DNA of 64,000 nt, from NCBI GenBank assembly GCA_037013495.1, contig CM072805.1, forward strand, positions 21,478,669 to 21,542,668. Reading direction: 5' to 3'. Shown piece by piece: positions 59,660-64,000 of this stretch. Both the position numbers and the translations under genes were made by a program. The notes beneath the pieces were generated by a model. It was not told the DNA's origin, searched no databases, and worked only from the letters and a program-made list of their open reading frames with translations. The stretch is from Hippophae tibetana (lineage: Eukaryota > Streptophyta > Magnoliopsida > Rosales > Elaeagnaceae). Positions within the stretch are counted from its first letter, which is position 1. Every line of letters starts with the position of its first letter.

Positions 59660-59965
59660 AGATAGAATGGGTATCTCAATTTGATATTTGTGCCCGTTAT
59701 TTATTATTAAATTAACATTTAACCTATTATTTGTTATAAAGATTATAAACATATCTTAGAATTCATATATAATAATATTGTTATATCAAGGACACCCAAG
59801 TGAGTATATATATAATAGTTTTTATGCCAATACTAAATATATAGAAATAGATTAAATTCTACGTAGAATTTTTCACCCGATTCTTTTTATAATTCAATCT
59901 TATGTTACCAAATAAAAACAGATTCTTTCAATTTTTACTTTTATTCTTATAAACTTCATAACAAC

Positions 59966-61080
59966 TTGGTCACCAAAAAGAATAACATTTTTATTGGTTC
60001 TAACAATGAATTTGAAACTTATGACATCTTTTACAAATTTCGTAATAGTTTTTTCAATAGCTAGATATTTATTTTGACTACTGTAATAATTTAACTCTGA
60101 ACATTGGAAAGATCCTGATGTGTATCTACAATGATATTAATCTTTATTATCTACTTTTGCTTTCAGAATTGCTTCCCAATATTCTTGTGAAACATCTGTT
60201 TCAATTATCATTTTATCATCTAACTCTGGATAGTATAAAGTTAGTAAATTTTTTACCTTTGCTTTTACTTTATTCATATATAGAGTATCTTGTTCTGTCA
60301 ATTTCTAGATATGATCTTTTTTTAATTTTTCTTGTAAAGGTTTTCGCATTTCTACAAGTTTCTTGATATCTGCTTTTGCATATGACACATATCCTAAAAA
60401 TATTTGTAATTGGTTTTTATATTTTAATTCAGTAGAAACTTTTTGAATATTATTTAATATATAAGGTTATAGATTATTATTTTCATCTTCAATTTTCAAC
60501 CCTAAATACTTAATTTTTCGTTGAACAAGTAATGCTTTCCTTTCAGAGATTACAATACCTTATTTCATGAATTCTTGTAGATTATTAATAACATCTAAAT
60601 AATATTTATTTAATTCTTTACTAAAAATCAAAATATCGTCTATATAAATACAAGACATATTTTTTAATTTTTAAAATATATTATCCATATATTTTTGAAA
60701 GATACATGAGGCTTGTTTTAATCCAAATGGTACAATAATCCATTGGAATTGTCCACGTGAGAAACTAAATACCGTTATTTTTGAGATTCTTCATCCAATC
60801 TTATTTGCCAAAATCCACTTTCACAAGCAAAACTTTAGAAGTATTTCTTTCATTTTATTAATGATAAAAATTCTTTTTTTAATGAAGTATCCATCATAAA
60901 TAGTTTTTTTGTTCAATGCTTTGAAGTTTATTACCATTCTCTTTTTTCAACTTCTTTTTCAACTAAGAATGTTTGATTATAGTGAAGTAAATTACTTGGT
61001 GTTATGAATTTCAGTTCTAAAAGTTCTTGATTTTTTTTTTCAAATTCAATCATATGTTATGAAGTATAAATCATTGGTTT
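59966..61080 (-). mobile_element. Endogenous pararetrovirus (Caulimoviridae), reverse transcriptase/RNase H fragment
   Basis: On the - strand the sequence follows the caulimovirid polymerase: a start block near 61060, IPFG-LKQA at about 60735, the catalytic YIDD box at about 60650-60640 (aspartates kept), then thumb and an RNase H block with a D-x-S and a YTSG-x-F-x-CSE-like motif toward 60030. At least six in-frame stops interrupt it. The protease normally upstream is not present. It lies head to head with the + strand segment from 61266. Non-functional relic. Genus not resolved. Confidence 0.78.
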
Positions 61081-61265
61081 TAATCTTATAACCTTGTTAG
61101 GGGTAAAAAAAATCAAAAATACCTCCAAGGTTTAAGAAATATTTAGAAATATCCCCAAGGTTTCAAAAAATTCAGAAATACCCCTAATAAACATAACAGA
61201 AGTTAAATTTAACAGTTATCAAAAATACACCTAAGGTTTAAATAAATAAATAAAAAGGTCTCAAA
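61081..61265. repeat. Junction between the two pararetroviral segments, short repeats
   Basis: Four imperfect copies of AAATACCCCCAAGGTTT-like units at about 61117, 61146, 61172 and 61224. No coding sequence. Confidence 0.6.
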
Positions 61266-62072
61266 ATGGAAGAAGAAAAAATAAACCAAGAAATAATAGA
61301 CATAGAAACAGAAGACATTTCATGATTTTTTTCACAAGAAATGGTAATAAGTAAAAAGATATTTAAAGAAATTCAAAAAGGAAAGTTAAATCTTAAAGGA
61401 GGAGATGGATTTAAAGACCCATCATTTTTATTAAGAAAATTATTCCCTAGAAAAAATATAATCTATTATGGCATAAGTAATAAAGAAACGAGTATTAAAA
61501 TTACAGATGCAAAAGAGAGATATAATATACCATTAATTGATGAAGAAACTATATTAAACAAACTATCAAAAATTCCTCACAAAGATAAAGAAAAAATTGG
61601 ATACATCTATTTAGGAGGAATTCAAATATTAATAAAAGCTCATTTTAGAGAAGGAATAGATACACCGATAAAAATAACATTATTAGATAAATAGACAGGA
61701 TGTCTTATTAGGAATAATCCATGGTAATTTAGGATACCAAAAGCTAAAATTTACAGCATACACTAGATTTGCTATAAGTATATATGATAAAAATTTAAAT
61801 CAAGTATTAAATCTAGCTTATGAATTTGAAAGAGGAGATTTAATGAATGAAAGAAATCATATATTTTCAATACATTATCTAGTGACATATTCTTTAACAA
61901 ATAGTCATAATAGGTCAATATATGGACAAAATGAATTTATAGAAATAGATAAAACTTTTAAGGAACTTGGACAAATAATAAAACCAAAAATACTAACACA
62001 CTTTGAAATACCAGAAGAATGGAAATTAGATATCAAAGAAAAACCCTTAATAACAGGAAGGAGAAACTTCTA
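61266..62072 (+). mobile_element. Endogenous pararetrovirus, movement protein region (broken)
   Basis: Starts at an ATG (61266), is cut by TGA at about 61323, reopens (61341-61694), stops, and resumes in a shifted frame (61843-62072). It carries the 30K-superfamily core seen in caulimovirid movement proteins: an LGG-I-Q block followed by FREG-D-P-I (about 61611-61670). Such proteins open plasmodesmata for virus spread. Broken here in at least three places. Confidence 0.65.
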
Positions 62073-62570
62073 ACCAAGAAGAAGTTAAAAAACTAGAAAA
62101 TGAAGTTAAAATAATGAAGGCATTAGTTCATGATTGTATATTAGGAAAAAAATCATATTTAGAGATAAAATAAAAAATATGCATTTAGAAATAAATGGAA
62201 GTCTAATATATGTAGCAAAAAATCAAGTAACATTATTTGAAGCTATACAAATATTAACAGAGGAAATGGATTTAGTCCAAGAATCAAACACAAAATATTT
62301 ACAGAAAATAAAAGATATACAAAAATAATTACTAAAGGAAATAAAGGAATGTGATTATAATAAACTACAACAAGATATGCACACAAAAATTTCAGAACTA
62401 AGAAAAGATATATAAAACATACATAGAGATAATGAAATAATAGGTTATAAATATTATCCTTCAGAAGGATTAGAAGAAGAATCACCAAGGAGATTAGATT
62501 CTTTGATTCCTAAAAATGAGAAAAGGAAAAATGAGGAATAATTTAAGAATAAAGAGATAGTTCCAATTTA
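62073..62570 (+). mobile_element. Endogenous pararetrovirus, coiled-coil-like region (broken)
   Basis: Lys/Glu-rich short frames with heptad-like leucine/isoleucine spacing (for example 62134-62328). It lies between the movement and coat protein regions, the place of the virion-associated or linker part in this family. Many stops. Assignment tentative. Confidence 0.4.
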
Positions 62571-64000
62571 ATGGAATATAGAAAATAATTAGAAAGAAAA
62601 TTCATAGACCTTGAAAATAGAGATATATAAACATTAGTCAGATTATTGACATTAACCAATGAAGAAATAGAAAAACATTATAATGAAAAACTTTGTACTA
62701 ACAAAGAAGAGGATGATATGACAATAATTAGTGAAACTGATTCTGAACCAAAAAATATGACCTCAAAAGATTATATGAAACCAATTTAATTACCAGTCCC
62801 TTACCAAGAAGAAACATCTGACCTACATAAGGGGGAAAGAAATAGGCAAAGATCATAACAACCTGATACTACATATAGAAGAAGACAACCACTTAAAATA
62901 GAGGAAGGGTTGCATTGGGGAACTAGAGGTAGTATTCCACCAGAGTTCAAACTCCATGATAATTATAAATTTGAAATTTTAGATTTAGATTTTATAAGAG
63001 ATAGAAAAAAGGCCCTAGATGAATGGTCTAGTGAGATGAGTGTACTTATACAAACTTCTCAAACTACCCAAACAAATCCTTCAACTTGTAGAGTGCTTAT
63101 AGCACATAAAATGACAGGAAATGTAAAAGTTTGGTTTTCAACCTTAACAGATCAACAACATTTATTAATGCAAGAAAATGCTTCCACAGGGAGAGAATAC
63201 TTGGATACAGTAATAAATGAAATATACAAAAAATTCATTGGAGAAGATAAATGAAGGACTATCATTGAATCCAATTAAAATGAAATCAATAAAGCTAAAT
63301 GGCATCTAACAAATATGGAAATTTGTAACATGTGTTACATAGATTCTTTTATTTATGAATATAAAATGTATTACCATAAGTTACCACTCTCTATACAAAC
63401 AACTTATAAAGAAATGTTTTTTCAAAAATTACCTAGAACATTATATAAAACCTTAACAGAAAATTGAGAACAAAGAAATAGAGAAACTATATTAGATACT
63501 CTAGGAGGAAGAATAAGAAGCCTTAAAGATTGGATCATTGTTAAATTCCAAGAAAGAAAAGATTATAAACAAATAAGAGGAAATGATAAAATCTGTTGTG
63601 ATACAAAAGATTTTAGAATACCAAGGAAATATGGATGTAATATAAAATCTTATAAAAAAATATAAATATAAAAAATATAAATTCAGAAAACAAAATTCCC
63701 AAAAATATAAAAAGAGATTTAATAGAGAAAATTATAAGAAAAGATATTTTAGAAAAAAAATATAAACCTTCTGAAAAAAGGAATTATTGCCCTTCATGAA
63801 AGAAAAAATGCATATGTTGGATCGGTAATGAGGAAGGACATCATGCTAATGAATGTCCAAGCAGACTTCAACATAAAAAAGAATTTAGAAAGGAATTTCC
63901 ATAAAAAGCAAAAATCTTAGAAGAAGCTTTCAAAATGGAATTAGAACCGATCGAGGAATATGATATAGATGATACTTACAATATCTATCTATTAGAAGAA
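62571..64000 (+). mobile_element. Endogenous pararetrovirus, coat protein region (broken, runs off window)
   Basis: The longest open stretch is 62910-63254. It is followed by shifted frames, a very basic segment (63640-63780), and a CCHC-type zinc knuckle at about 63815-63858 in which the second cysteine position reads Gly. After it an acidic tail begins near 63920. Order (helical core, basic patch, knuckle) is that of caulimovirid coat proteins. Several stops; a relic. Protease and polymerase of this copy would lie beyond the window. Confidence 0.7.

Overview
This window is nuclear DNA from a flowering plant, most likely a eudicot. It is very AT-rich and dominated by decayed mobile elements. 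It holds two host genes that look intact (a pirin-like protein and a RABA5-type small GTPase), both split by normal GT-AG introns. It also holds Ty1/copia retrotransposons primed by initiator tRNA-Met, two CACTA transposons, a large nuclear copy of plastid DNA, and part of an endogenous plant pararetrovirus. The family of the host plant cannot be resolved from the sequence.

Layout. 1-4.5 kb: the 3' part of a CACTA (En/Spm) element on the + strand, with transposase remnants and an Ulp1-type protease whose exons are still recognisable, followed by a 155-bp-arm foldback and a perfect palindrome. 5.6-6.0 kb: remnant of a small defensin-like gene (-), with a partial second copy at 14.3 kb. 7.1-12.45 kb: a nearly complete but stop-riddled copia element (-). 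15.6-20.2 kb: a second copia element (-). 21.06-24.5 kb: a third copia remnant (+), whose RNase H is split by a 1.77-kb solo LTR. 24.83-28.40 kb: a complete non-autonomous CACTA element with a 3-bp target duplication that has captured host exon pieces, including part of an X8 (CBM43) callose/glucan-binding domain. 28.4-36.2 kb: AT-rich spacer.

36.32-39.62 kb: the seven-exon pirin-like gene (+), 295 aa, all four metal ligands present. Its last intron carries a minisatellite and an LTR-like fragment. 39.6-45.0 kb: spacer with one unidentified coding-like relic. 45.05-50.63 kb: the two-exon RABA5 gene (-), 221 aa. Its single 4.9-kb intron is loaded with two opposed copia fragments.

51.8-52.26 kb: an RNase H (RVT_3-type) fragment of non-LTR origin. 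52.26 to about 59.9 kb: a plastid-derived block (NUPT) collinear with the normal plastid order psaJ-trnP-trnW-petG-petL-psbE-psbF-psbL-psbJ-petA-cemA-ycf4-psaI. Most of its genes carry stops, frameshifts or lost starts; petG, psbE and psbL remain open by chance. About 60.0-64.0 kb: endogenous pararetrovirus (Caulimoviridae) fragments arranged head to head, with reverse transcriptase on the - strand and movement protein plus coat protein on the + strand, all broken.

Working genes: only the pirin and RABA5 genes look functional. They are unrelated in role, one a nuclear/cytosolic cupin and the other a membrane-traffic GTPase. Everything else records repeated insertion into gene-poor DNA and introns. 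The least ordinary items are the exon-capturing CACTA element, the long foldback inside the first CACTA element, the solo LTR nested in an RNase H reading frame, and the RNase H / plastid / pararetrovirus pile-up at the right end.
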